64,000 nt of DNA, taken from contig NC_080672.1 in the NCBI RefSeq assembly GCF_030247195.1, positions 91,708,113 through 91,772,112 on the forward strand. The letters are read 5' to 3'. How positions within the stretch are numbered: the stretch's first letter is position 1; the number at the start of each line of letters is the position of its first letter. Below the pieces are notes generated by a model. The model was given only the letters and a program-made list of their open reading frames with translations. It ran no database searches and was not told the origin of the DNA. Shown here piece by piece: positions 23,808 to 35,786 of the stretch. Made by a program: the position numbers and the translations under genes. Source of the stretch: Topomyia yanbarensis. Its lineage: Eukaryota > Arthropoda > Insecta > Diptera > Culicidae.

Positions 23808-24077
23808 TTAATTCAAAAGTAGATGCATTGCATTTTCAGGTATATCCAGCGGTGCTCGTTGAATTCGACGTTTACATTTAAGAGAAATTATAGGATCTGA
23901 TGAAACAAGAAGTCTCTTGAAAACGTCATCAAGATTGACGAGTCGATCGAATTTGCGTGCGTGGAATTCTCGGAATCTGCGAATACTTTTATTCCTGGTT
24001 TCTTGAACTTCTTCACTGCACATACCTACTGGCAGCATGTTATGTTGAATAATGCTTGTAATTGTTGTCATAGCCAA
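23808..24077 (-). pseudogene. Transib-type transposase, C-terminal fragment
   Basis: The minus-strand product contains MLPVGMCSEEVQETRNK, then RRFREFHARKF, VFKRLLVSSDPII and a basic tail. In Transib transposases and RAG1 the last catalytic glutamate lies in just such a SEE..E.RNK segment followed by an Arg/Lys-rich RFR...RK block. Only this C-terminal part is present, so it cannot be active alone. Identification rests on remembered family motifs. Confidence 0.7.
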
Positions 24078-25378
24078 ATTATTTTTAATGAACACATTCA
24101 GTATTGTTGATATGTAAGCAAAACAGAAAAGGAAATACAAAGGCTTTAGGCAATTTCTTTTATGTCGCTATGCGATAAAATTTAAAACTTTGGTTAGTAA
24201 ATTTAAAATTACATGCTTAAAAAAAATAATATTTTCCAATTTTTGCTCAAATATACTTAAAAGTATGTTCTTTTCTATGGTTCAATCCGAACTTACTTTT
24301 ATTTGCCCCAATCAGAGATAATGACATTTGAAAAAGGGCTATTTATGAGCGAAAAGTTTCCATAACTTTTGAAAGTATAAAGTTAGACTTTCAGAGTTAT
24401 GAAAAAACGTGGATTGAAGTTTTCTAAAAGCTGTTCAAAGGTTGTTTTAACAAAATATAAAATTTCTTTCGAACATTAACAAGTCTCAATTTTACATTTG
24501 GATTACTACTTGTAATGAACTTAAGCAGTTCATCTGTCTTTTTACCAGCAATAAGCAAATTCGCCAACTCTCTTCGACTAATATCCATATTTACTAGTTT
24601 TATTTAAAACGAATAAAATCAGAAACCTTTTTTGACAGTCGTTTCACTTATGCAAAGCTTGCTGCGATGAGAGAATGATATTTGAAAGTGGCTTTTTTCA
24701 TAATACAACGATATGTGTGTAAATGCTTTAATGCGTTGAACCTGCAAAACTACAAACTTTAAATCTAAATTGCAAATTTTAAAAAAATATCGTATTCGCC
24801 AATTTTTGCTCAAATATACTAATAAGTATGGTCTTTCATGTGGTGGAAACAGAATTCAATTTTAGGTGCCCGCATCAGCGATATTGAGCCTTGAAATAGG
24901 CTATTTTTTTAACGAAAAGTGTCCATAACTTTTTAAAGAAAAAAGTTAGACCTTCGGTGTCTTGGAGAAAAATACTCGGCTTGAAGTTTTCAATAAGCTG
25001 TTCAAAGGTTGTGTTAACAAAAAGTAAAAGATACGAAAGTTATACTAAAAAAACGTTTTTTCAGGAACACCCTAATCTTTTTTTTTTTAAATTTCTTGTA
25101 TAACAAAAACTAAAAGAGATAGAGCTTTAATATGTTCAACAAATTTATTCAAAATAAGTTACTTTACAACTTTGTGGAAGACTGTGGAGCTCTATCTTTC
25201 ATCAGTAAAAAGTTTATTTTCGTATTTTAGATAAATTAGAACCACCCTAATAACTATTCCAATAAAAAGAAGCATCTTCTAAAGTACACAAATTCATCCT
25301 AAGACATGATACGGCTAAATTATACAGGTTTGTCAGAAAGTAAAAATTCCTCCTAAATTAGCGATCTGGACCACTGTG
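24061..25378 (-). repeat. right arm of the giant palindrome
   Basis: Inverted copy of 22453-23772. The near identity of the arms indicates recent formation or continued gene conversion. Confidence 0.85.
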
Positions 25379-25640
25379 CAATGTGAGCAGACCAGTTCAG
25401 TTTGTAGTCCACTGTAACTCCAACGTACTTGACTTGATCCGCACAGTAATTCAGAGTCTTCTCAGCTCCTTCGTGAAAAAATTGTATTTTTGTTTAGGTT
25501 TACAAATAATTCAATTTGTCGACATCACTGGTCGTTCACTGGGGATTTGTTGCGTTTTCTCAGCATACAACTTTTACGATTCTTTCACAATAGCGAAAAT
25601 GATAACAGAAAATTATTGACCGATTTTAACGAATCAAGAT
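25379..25640 (-). pseudogene. LINE B reverse transcriptase fragment (minus strand)
   Basis: The minus strand reads DQVKYVGVTVDYKLNWSAHI up to the palindrome boundary, the RT segment before the thumb in R1/LOA/Jockey-like LINEs. The next residues continue at 22447 and below. Confidence 0.7.
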
Positions 25641-27688
25641 TAGTTGTCCCCAGAATTGAATTCCATTCTACGTGAACCTAGAATCGTTGTTGAAAGCCGA
25701 TTTTAAATATTTTATAGTACGTTGAAACCAACATGTTTTTTTTTTAAATATACGCATTTTTCAGAAAATCGCGAATAAAAGTTACGATTTTATGAATTTC
25801 TCCGAGTTATTTATGAAAAGTAAATGGTAAATATTTTTGATTTCGTTAGTTGGAACAAGAATCGCGAGCTAGTCTTTTCCCATGAACCGTATACTACTCT
25901 GCCTGTAGTCGCAAATCAGTACCTCGTAGATAAGGAATCTCATAGAACATGGGTCTAATATACGATTGTGGGTAGTACAGTGAAGCGTCGCTTTACAGAA
26001 TTATTTATTATTATTATTATTATAAATAGTTTAAATGCAGAACCTACTAAATTAGTTCGCACCGTTTGACTATGGTTTAGTTCACGTGCAATTGAAAAAT
26101 ATTCTATCAATCGTGATTAGAAAAATAATCCAATTTTTATCACGAAAATATCGTTTGTTTAGCGAACTATAATGCCCAGACTTTCATTTACTTTGAAACC
26201 TCACCGGAAAAAGGTGCGCAGTATAAACAAAATCCTTGATAAAGATCTGATTCAGTGCCTAGACGCCTTCCCTTATCGATCAGTAAATATATTTTGTCGG
26301 CTGTCCATTAGTGCATGTGCGTGTGTTTGTCTATGCCCGCGTATAAACCACGACTAAACGATACCTTCGAAAAGTGGCCACAACTCGAAAAACAAAAATG
26401 ATGAATGGGAAAAGGATAAAAGTATTATCGTTTCGCTGGAACAGCTCTTGACGGGCAAGGCAGAACCGTCGCGGCGTCTTCGAACCGAGTCATAATACTT
26501 CCTATAAAGATGGATGACAGTCTTAACGTAGCGTAGAAGCACCAGTCCCGGTTCGGATTTAGAGGCAAGATTCGGGATTTCGATATCGTCGATGGTGCGA
26601 GCACAGCTTGTTGACAAAGCGGCAACGTTGTTGCAGGGGTGTCCGTGTAAGGATGAAATATTGCCAATATAGTAGAGCTAGCAATGTTTGGGGATTCAGA
26701 AAGCTAGTTTATGATGCGATACGATGAAGAGCGCTATTCAGTGGACTTATTTGGAGAAACTGGAAGGAGTGCGATTGGATGTGGTTGGTTGGCTTTCCAG
26801 ACCGCGGTGTAGTTTATAGTTTCGCTTAATTAAATACGAGCAATCTTTAAGATTGAAATAATTTTATTCATGTGGAAGTTTGAAAATGGGATCATATCTC
26901 TTCTGTTAGTGATTTGATGAGCTGTCATTGTTATTATTAGTTTCAATAGTAAGATTTGCATGTGGTACCTGGATCATATATGTTATCTCAAATCAATATC
27001 ACTTATTGTAGATTTCATACGATTCGAGTGTGAAAAAACTATAACAGTTCTTAGAATACAAAGTTTGCCACAATAAAAAAAATCCGCTGCCCTTGTTTCA
27101 AATATTACCTTAACCTATTGTCATATTAACAAAGAGGTGGAACAAGATGACGAACATGTCTTTCGAATAAATGGTGAATCGTAAATTGTTGTGACACTTT
27201 AGATTGATTAGTAAATCGGCTTTAGTTATCGAAATTCAACCAATGTTTAACATTAGCTCAGTACATGTACTATTTCAGCGTATACGCATAATTCCATTTA
27301 GCGGTTTCTACCAGAGGCGCGAGTCTCGAGCCAAGAGCGTTCCATGGCGGCCAGGATGCCGTTTCGAACAATGGCCTGTGGAAACATTTTGATGCGCGGA
27401 TCAAAAACCCCGTTTAACACAATATAGTAAACACTTAAACCTTTCAAAAAACGTAAAAGAGAAAAAAACCATTTTTTTGAGAATTTTGAATCAGAACCCT
27501 CTCTTAAGGTTGTGAGAGCTTGTTTAACAAACATCTTAGATTTTTGATGAAGTATTGATTGGATGGTTTGCTCGAAATATCCGTTGACCCTGACTATTTC
27601 GAAAATAAATACTGTTGTTTTTTAAATTTTGCTTCTTCCAAAAGCATTCTATGGACCATTTGATGAAAAGCGACCATGAATATACGTC
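25641..27688. other. krz intron 1 sequence, mostly unassigned
   Basis: AT-rich sequence with an (ATT)n microsatellite at 26003-26022. Open frames at 26354-26667 have no motif. No other repeat or gene is supported. Confidence 0.35.
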
Positions 27689-27894
27689 CCGTAAACCGGG
27701 GTGACTTTGATCATCGGGGTGACTTTGATCACTCGAAACTTTTTTCGTAGATCGCTTATTAAACCAGAATAGTCTATCGAATCATTTTAATTTGAAATGA
27801 TTTTTACTCTAAACTTATGAAATACTGGTTTGTCATACTTTTTGATCTTTTTGTTCGGTTTTTGGGTACAAAAACTACAAAAAACCGAAATTTC

Positions 27895-28140
27895 CCTCTC
27901 GCAGGTTGATGGGATTGACGGTATTGTAAACATCATCAAGCCACAATATATTCAATAGAGTTATCTAAATATAAGGACCTTCGCTCTTTTTAGTTTTTAT
28001 TTGCACCAAGTTCTACTACTAGAGGTTAATTAGTTCTCATGTTAATATTCCACCAAACATTATGACTACTGAGGATTTGATTTATATAAGAAGCCCGCTT
28101 CAAGATGTTGATTACAATACGCCTCGATAGTGGTGTGTCG
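27895..28140 (+). repeat. dispersed repeat Y, copy 2
   Basis: Shares GCAGGTTGATGGGATTGACGG and ACAATACGCCTCGATAGTGG with 13381-13525. Confidence 0.5.
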
Positions 28141-28429
28141 GGGAGGCCGGGAGGGCTGATATGAGCCTTTTGTCTGTTCTATACCTTTCCTCTATTCACC
28201 AGCTCATAACCAACAATCAACCAGTAACAAATAGATAATTGAGAAAGGATGTGCTATGTGTGGTGATTGGCTATTCAAGTATTAGTAGTGTTTGAAGTAC
28301 TAATGTATGTCTCATGTGATGATCATAACTTCAGCTGTATCTTGTACCTATCTAATCTATTACGTCTCTCATATATTGTCTTTTATCTCTTCTTTTCGAG
28401 TCCTATACTGCCATTCTACACCCGCCTTC

Positions 28430-29760
28430 ACCTGGGTCAACAAAGATGGTGATAGTGAACGTCTTAACACTCACACATTCTCAAACGCGGTCTCAGCGGG
28501 AACCTACAAAAATGCCATCGTGCACGCGATTACGAATCGGTCATGTCCGAAAGTCTATCCTTGATCCTAGAAGCCTAGGTCCATGCCTTCAGCTGGACCA
28601 TTTAAGAAAATACGCCCATACCTATTAGACAACACGTCTCATGGCGACATGACCGGGAACCCTATCGATATAAACGATCCCACTCTCTGCCAGAATTCTA
28701 ACCGCGCACTGAAAATTTAATATCAGACTCACGGTTCGCGCGACCATTCAAGAACACACGTTACAAAATCACGTCAGCGCACAAACGTTAGAGCCCCTCG
28801 CGATTTTCCAAGCAACATACGAACTCGCAAACATGATTACACCCCGGTGATAAGGTGAAAATCTCAGCACTCATAAACCAACACGATCTCAAGTGTCAAC
28901 CTACAAACTCCCGCGCTCGCGCCATCATGAATCGGGATCGTCCGGAAGTATCTATCCTCGGTACAAACAATCTAGGTCTTTGTTAATTATTAAAAAAATA
29001 ATAAAATTGAAAAATAACTACCATATCCACTAGACAAAACGTTCCATGGCGACATGACCGGAAACTCTAGTGATATGGGGTAACTCTCTCCCTGTCAGAA
29101 TGTGATCCGTACACCGAAAACTAAAGATCAGAATGACGGTCCGCGAATATATGAATCGCCGCAGGGTTTCAAAATCGAATTTATACATGCGAAGTCACAT
29201 ACACGCGACAAACACGTCAACATACGAACGCTTAAGCCCTTCGCGATCATCTACGCACACCTATGCCCGCGATCGCGTAAACTTGATAACACTGCGGCAA
29301 TTGTGTGAACATTTTAGTACTTACGAAGTTACAAACGCGATCTCAAACGCCAACCCGCAAATGCGCGATCATGAATCGGTCACGTCCGGAAATCTTTAAC
29401 CTTCATTCTAGCAATTTAGGTCCATACATTCAGTTGGACCAATCAAAAAAAATAAAGCTCATATCCACTAGACCACGTGTTCTACGACGACATGATTGGG
29501 AACTCTAATGATATGGAAGAACCCACTTCCTTCTGGAATCTGAACCGTACACAAAAAATTAAGTATCAGCTTCACGGTCCGCGCGCGGTCATTCTAGAAC
29601 ACACGCGAATATGCGAAAGGCACACGGTTATGAAATAGAATTTATGCACACGAAGTTACACGTTAGCACACGCGACATACAAACGCACACGCGATCGAGC
29701 ACATTAACGTACAAATGTTCGATCCCTTCGCGATGATACACGCGATTCCCTACGCCCGCA
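28430..29760 (+). repeat. satellite-like array Z, unit about 450-500 bp, degenerate
   Basis: Ordered words recur about three times. They include CGCGATY-rich CACACGC stretches, ATGAATCGGTCACGTCCGGAA, CTAGGTCCATRC, ATCCACTAGACAA, GGCGACATGACCGGGAA, GATATGG, and then the CCGTACACYGAAAA and ACGGTCCGCG blocks. Inverted copies occur at 31075-31330, 32005-32280 and 33335-33640, and part of a unit at 41630-41775. The origin (satellite or degraded transposon) is unknown. Confidence 0.6.
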
Positions 29761-31125
29761 CATGCCTGAACCGTACAATGAATATCACATTCAGAATCAC
29801 GGCCCGCTACAATTGGCCTATTGCAGTGTTTTATTGGGCGACATTGCCTGTCTCGTCTGCAAATTGTAGTATGTGATTCTGACGGGGAGCCCTTCCGAGA
29901 ACCTAGCTCTACAGCTCCAGTAGGACAACTCTCGAAAAAAAAAAAAAAAAAAAACTACAAAAACTACAAAAACTACAAAAACTACAAAAACTACAAAAAA
30001 CCGAAATTTGAATTTACCTTATTTTTACGAAGCTTCGTAAAGTGTCTATTTTTTACAAAACAAATAAATCTCAGATTTGAGCAAGAGTAATAAATTACAA
30101 GTGAGTTTTTATTTTCCTTTAGAGTGGAATGTACCAAATTTACTTTTAAGCGTTCGTTTATTTTAAATACAATTTTTTGTGAAGCTAGTTAGCAATTATT
30201 TCAAATTATTTTAAGCTAAAATTCACAACTTTTATACATTGATAAAGCACTGAAATAAAACAATTTTAGCAGTTTTAAAGGTTTTCAAAATCTTTTATTC
30301 TAGGTGGACACAAATTATACGAATATTGGTTACTCGAATTTTACAGTACATTGAATACTTTGTATAATACCAATTAACATCTATTTAACAATGAGTATCT
30401 TTCCAAAATTAGTTTAAACAAACATTTGAATGAAAAACATTGACATCAATAACTTAATATGGGTGAACATGCAGGTTATCAAAATCACCCCGGAATACGA
30501 AAACGGACTTCAACTTGAAATCATTTTTCGAAAAATAGCTGTAAGCGGATAATTTTAGGTAAAACCAACCAATCTTGTTCTTCTTACATCAGTACATGGT
30601 TTAAAATGTTAAACCTTAAAAAAATGTGTTGCGTCAAAAAATATGCAAGGATTACTTCGGAAAGTGATCAATGTCACCCCGGTTTACGGTCCGTTGTTTA
30701 TAAATTCGCTATTTTTATTTCTTTTGACATCTTACAAAAACTTTTTTTGTTAAATATGCGCGTTCAAAAATACGCAACTGATCATTTGTTTTTCTTGTTG
30801 TTTCGATGTACAAAAAATTCCTGGAAACCACCTTTTTATGAGCCACCGGAAACCTCTTTATTTGTTTTTGTTGAAACAAAATTCCAAATATCTCGAAAAC
30901 TATCGCATTTTGGAAGATTTTAATTAAATGCATTTTGATTCGAAATAAAAAAATTTTGAGTCGTTCTGCTGGAGCTGGATTCTCAGAAGCACTCCCGTTC
31001 AGAATCACTCACTACAATTGCAGACGAGACGGGAAATGTCATTCACTAAAACGCTGGTTAAGGCCAATTGGAACGGGCCGTGATTCTGATTGTGATACGT
31101 GATGTGCGGGCGTAGGGACTTTACG
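29745..31125. repeat. inverted repeat pair around 30.45 kb
   Basis: Left arm 29745-29935 and right arm about 30962-31125 share, inverted, CTACGCCCGCACAT, AGAATCACGGCCCG, CAATTGGCC, CGTCTCGTCTGCAA and AGCTCCAG words. The arms are diverged. Confidence 0.5.
29936..30001 (+). repeat. A-run and (CTACAAAAA)n microsatellite
   Basis: A tract of As is followed by five near-perfect CTACAAAAA units. The same ACTACAAAAAACCGAAATTT junction word occurs at 27874-27893, where the array has a single unit. Confidence 0.85.
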
Positions 31126-31330
31126 ATCTTGTTGGATTGAGCATTTATTTGTTCGTGCTTGAGATCCCGTTTATCAGATTACAAGTGCTAGACTGTTTTC
31201 TAAATCATAGGGGCGTTTTTGTGTTTGTGAAAGCATAGGCATAGTTGTGTGATCGCGATTGCATGTTCGTCTTTGTGTATCATCGCGAGGGGCTCGAGCA
31301 AGCCATGTGGCGTCCGGCGGGCTAAAATTT
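31075..31330 (-). repeat. array Z unit, inverted copy
   Basis: Reverse-complement relative of array Z: GATGTGCGGGCGTAGGG, GCATAGGCATAGTTGTGTG, ATCATCGCGAGGGGCTCGAG. Confidence 0.5.
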
Positions 31331-31560
31331 TTTGCGCTGTTTCAGCCAAGAATAGAACCACTGGGAACCTGCTGCCATGTCGTAAGAGGCGACTAACAAC
31401 ATGCTAGGATTTCCTAGGTCTAGGGAGTGAGTGAATGGATATGTATTGCAGTATTGGACCGTTTGTCTTTTGACATAGGGTTCTCACGTGGAGGAGTCGG
31501 AATACTGTTTTTTTCATTTTTTAATAACAAGCGCAATTGTTAAGATAAAGCTAATGGTGA
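31331..31560 (+). mobile_element. possible LINE 3' tail
   Basis: Contains CCATGTCGTAAGAGGCGACT and a following TTTTTAATAA stretch. Such GTCGTAAGAGGCGAC words are common in RTE-like and related LINE 3' regions, but I cannot place it in a family. Confidence 0.3.
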
Positions 31561-32004
31561 GCTTAGTTGCCAAATTCAGAGATACCAAAGAACATACACC
31601 GCGCACAATTTAAAACTTTTTGAAAGCATATTTGCGAAATTTGAATTTTGAGTGATTGACATTTTGGAAATCAATAGCGAATAATTATAGGGCGCACTGT
31701 CCAGATCGTATTGTCTACCAAGACATATCCTGATCTTTTTCCTTACCTACTAACACAATTCCTTTCCCATTATTCTCGTAGAGATGCAAAGGTAGTCTCG
31801 GTATTTGACCAAAGCGAGTGTCGAACTAACACTCCTTCCCTTCCTCGGTAGAACAGCCATGGTCGTGGCCGGCGTCGTTATTGACCAGTTTATTAAAGTA
31901 TTGAATTAGTAAACATACACAGTGAGAATGCTTTATTTCTCCCAAGTAACATTCTGTTGATTCATTGTGCATTTTTACTCATTCGGTGAATCACGAAGTG
32001 CAAC

Positions 32005-32280
32005 TACGGGCACCGAAGCTAAGATAAGCATCGCGAAGGGCTCGAGCGTTTGTAAGTTAACGTGTTCAGTCACGTGGGCGTTTGTATGTCGCGTATGCTA
32101 GCGTGTATGTAACTTCGCGTGTATAAATTCGATTTTATATCCGTATGCCCATTCGCACATTCGCATGTGTTATTGGAAGATCGTGATACTTAATTTTCAG
32201 TGTGCAGCTCAGATGATAGAAGAGAGGTCCTCCATATCACTAGATTTCCCGGTTATGTTGCCATGGAACTTGTAAATAAC
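32005..32280 (-). repeat. array Z unit, inverted copy
   Basis: GCATCGCGAAGGGCTCGAGC, TATGTCGCGTATGCTAG and CTAGATTTCCCGG match array Z in reverse orientation. Confidence 0.5.
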
Positions 32281-33144
32281 TAGTGCCAACAGTGCAACAC
32301 AACACTTGAAAAATTGTTCCAACTTTTGAGCAAGACTATTCTGTTCGTCATAAAGAATTTTGGCATAATATCGTTTGACATAAGACATTATAGGGTAGTT
32401 GGCCATTTGACATAACAGTCGTTCAGTATAAGCACAGACTAACAGACACTATGATGCAATTCCGTAAAAAAATTCGATCTGCCTCTGTCTGTTCTTCCCA
32501 AATGTCCTAATTCCAAAGTACAAATAAGCTAACTCTCAGAGTCAGGAACAATTTTTCACTACTGGTCTATCCCCCGAGCACTTATGTGGCGCCATAATCG
32601 CAAATGCGATCATAGTCCCAACTAAAAATACATTCAAAATGACCGCTAACGTTGGCGAAGAATTGTTTTCAAATGTTATGTCTGTTAGTCTGTGGTATTA
32701 GTACTATTTGGCATAGGTATGAAAATACGTTCGAATGTATTTAGTGCTACATGTTTGAGTAAACCAAGTAATCGGGTGGATCGTACGTTTACGTACAAAA
32801 TATATCTAGTGCAAAAGAAGGATAAATGCTCTAAAAACACACCAAACCCTTCGTAAAAATATTCACTTCAATTTTAATATAGATTCGTGGAAAGCTTGAA
32901 AGAACCCCCATATTTGAATAAACCGGGCAGACGAAAGATCACAAGTTTGCGTGTAAGAGTTATTTGCCAGCCAAATGCAATGAGCTGTTCATTTTTGAAA
33001 GAAGGAATCAATACCTATGCTCGTGTAAACCGAGTGGATAACAGGTTTGCCTGCGAGGGACCGCGGCTTCCGATGATCCATCTTCATCAACTTTACACAG
33101 CATCAGTTCCTTAAATCCCCACAACAAATGAATAAAAACATTAA
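32281..33144. other. krz intron 1 sequence, nothing recognised
   Basis: No gene or repeat structure supported here. Confidence 0.3.
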
Positions 33145-33320
33145 CTTTTCTGGGGAATGGAGCATTCTGGGTAATGACTTTCTGGGAATGGGGCATTCTG
33201 GGGAATGACTTTCTAGGGAATGATACATTATTGGGAATGCTTTCTGGGAAATGGTACATTCAGGAGGATGGAATTCTGGGGAATAGCTTTCAGGGAAACG
33301 GCTTTCTAGGGGAATAGTAT
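33145..33320 (+). repeat. minisatellite of TTCTGGGGAATGRNRCA-type units
   Basis: At least eight degenerate units of 15-20 bases built on CTGGGGAATG follow each other. Array degeneracy suggests age. Confidence 0.8.
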
Positions 33321-33334
33321 AGAATCAACGTGTT

Positions 33335-33640
33335 GTCTAGTGGACATGAGCGACTGTTTTTTGATTCAATTGAAAACATGAGTCTAAGCTGCTATGACCG
33401 AGAGTAGGGACTTCCAGGCGAGATCGATTCATGATCGCGAGAACGGTGGGTTACTGCTTGAGATCGCATTGGTAAATTTATAGGTGCTTAAACGTTCACT
33501 TAATTACCGGGGTGTTTTAATGTTTGCGCCATCGCGGGCGTAAGTATGTGTGGATAATTGCAATTGCATGTTCGCGTTTGTGACAAGGCTTGTTTTAACG
33601 CGATGGCCACAAGCGTTTGTACGTTTGGAGTGAGACATAT
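33335..33640 (-). repeat. array Z unit, inverted copy
   Basis: CATGATCGCGAGAACGG, TTTGCGCCATCGCGGGCG and TTGCATGTTCGCGTTTGTG match array Z in reverse orientation. Confidence 0.45.
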
Positions 33641-33952
33641 GAGAGAATATACAATTGATTATATTAATGAGCGTTAGTATGAATCTAATTTAAAATATAG
33701 TAAAAAACCTGTTTCAGTCCACATGGTGGTGCAATTGTTCCTTTCTCATTTCTCCAAACTATGATTCCATGGCTGCTTATGTTCGTTTTAATTGTAGAAG
33801 TGTCTAGTACATTCTTAGTACGCCTTGCACCTACACACAATGGCTCGCCAGCCACGAACCTGGTGAAACACTTGAAACAAAAAAATATCATACTTAATTA
33901 GCATAATCATCATTAGCTCAATGTTGTCCTCCTACTAACTAATTTTGTCATA

Positions 33953-34205
33953 CGAGGGTGGGTGGGTGAGGAGGGTGAAAAGCCCACAAACGAACCACTC
34001 TGCAGCTTAATTTGTAATGCCTAGTGATATAGCGGTGGTATAAATATGATGGTGTTGAGAGGGAGAAGGGTATGAGTGATGGATGGGGTGGTGGTCTGAG
34101 GGGGTGCAATGAGGGTGATATAAAGGGAATTGAAAGGGGTGATGACCAGTAAGGGCAAGGGGGTTGTAACCTCTCTCTGTACACCCCTAGGTACACCCCT
34201 GTTAA
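33953..34205 (+). repeat. G-rich GGGTG/GGTGAT low-complexity tract with G-quadruplex motif
   Basis: Four GGG runs at 956-958, 960-962, 964-966 and 973-975 (all +33000) meet the simple quadruplex pattern. Degenerate GGGTGATA/GGGTGGTG words continue to about 34160, and the tract ends with two AGGTACACCCCT-like units. Confidence 0.7.
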
Positions 34206-35786
34206 AATCCAGAAACCTTATGTCAGTCGAAAAAAAAATTTGGCCCGCTGGGATTAGGTTGACGATTGCATTGCATATCCTTTCTCAGTCAGTCATCATT
34301 GCATATCCTTTCTATAAGAGAAAGGCAAAACGAAAAATAATACGCCGAATAAAGATAATAAGATGCAAAGAGATGAAGTAGAAGTGTATAAATTGGTCGA
34401 TATTATTTTTAGTGAGTGGTGAAAAGGCAAACTAATAGAAGTACAACAAAACCAGACTAATGACGTAGAAGAAAAGAACACATGCAACGTGCAATCGAAT
34501 TACTTGAACTTGAACTACTTGAAAAGCCAACAAACGATATTTATTTTCCATTAACGACAATTGCATTCTATTGTCATACTATGCTGACCGGAAATTGATG
34601 ATTTACGTGCAACGGTAAATTATTAGTATCTTAATTTATTCGATCCGTTCTTCCCGAATTAATCGAATCGAATGCTCGAATTGAACACTGGAAAAAGTGA
34701 GCAACGAATCTTAGGAAGAAAAAAATACACGCTATTACTCGCTATTCTATCATATACGCCAGTTCTGCATCAATTTCCTGACCCAGCTATTACAGATTCT
34801 CAGACGGATACATAAACAGATAAACATACAACTAGCACATAACAATAGTGCACTAGTACTACAAATTACAATTATTACTACACTAACACAAATAGGCTTC
34901 TATTTTCTTTAATGGTTTACCGTTAGTTTGAGCTGGTGAAAAGTATACGAAACAGAACATATGAAAAAGCCCATAAGCTCTCTCGGTTTTCTCGATGCGT
35001 CACTATCGAGGCGTAATCCTCATCCTCATCATCTTTGAGAACTTGTCTTTCAGAGGTTTTGTAGAACTGATGCACGAAATGCCATATTATGTAATAATAT
35101 TATAGTTTAATCTGTCAATTTTCATGAAATTTAAAAGCATGTTTAAGGTTATCACTAGAAAAACTGTTTTACTGGTAGTTTCTCCATAATACAATCAGAT
35201 TTAAAATGTTTTCTTTTCTATTTAGATTTTTATTGACAACAAATAAAACGTTTAAAAAATGTTTTTTTTGTGTAATATAATTTTTAACATAAACTTTTTT
35301 TCGCTACATATTTTTTTCGTGCGGAAATTTTTGATCCCTGTAACTCTTGCTCAGGCGGTTTTTCTTGTACAAAATACAATAATCGATTTTTTTGAAAATG
35401 CTGCATATGAAAACTGCTACGCCATTTTATTAAATTGCTTTTGTGTCAAATTGATCTGATTGACTGTAAAAAATGATTAGTTTTCCGTGCCGGTGAAACG
35501 TGCAAAGTTTCATCGGAATTGAAGATTGTGTACACGTATTTCTATTTTACCATCATTTTTAAGAGGGCGATTTTAGATTCAATGTTGTCAAATTCGATGT
35601 CGAATTCATTATTATTTTTCACTATGAACTTTTCTGCCTCAGTTAAACTTATTAACATTATCAATACACAATTACGGACGTGATGCCGCTGTATATCGAT
35701 TACTTCCGTTAGATTGAGCTTTATTCTGACTGATGCTCGGTTACGAATTTAATTATTTTCGGGCAGATATTCGTGGAACTCCAGAG
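34206..35786. other. krz intron 1 sequence, mostly unassigned
   Basis: Contains one inverted piece of dispersed repeat Y (34997-35060). Otherwise AT-rich sequence without recognisable genes. Confidence 0.35.

Larger units (their letters stand above)
22453..25378. mobile_element. 2.9-kb giant palindrome with Transib/RAG-like termini and transposase remnant
   Basis: Two near-identical inverted arms of about 1320 bp (to 23772, and from 24061) flank a 288-bp spacer. The element starts CACAGTGG and ends CCACTGTG; CACAGTG equals the RAG signal-sequence heptamer and fits Transib ends. CAATG is duplicated at 22448-22452 and 25379-25383, and removing the element with one CAATG restores the host LINE B reading frame. 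Transib elements are known for 5-bp target duplications. The spacer encodes a Transib-like transposase end. Confidence 0.82.
27689..30689. mobile_element. possible 3-kb inverted-repeat element with GGGGTGACTTTGATC ends
   Basis: The left end CCGTAAACCGGGGTGACTTT (from 27689) is mirrored by the right end ggtttacgg (to 30689), with two mismatches in 24 bases. The left end also repeats GGGGTGACTTTGATCA once more at 27716. The interior is full of satellite-like repeats that may be later insertions. No clear target duplication was found. Confidence 0.5.

Noticed and set aside
22453..25378. assembly artefact producing the giant palindrome
   Set aside because: Cannot be excluded without reads, but the flanking 5-bp duplication and the restored LINE frame support a real insertion.
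26354..26667. two overlapping minus-strand frames of 80-87 codons
   Set aside because: No motif, low complexity in part, no supporting signals.
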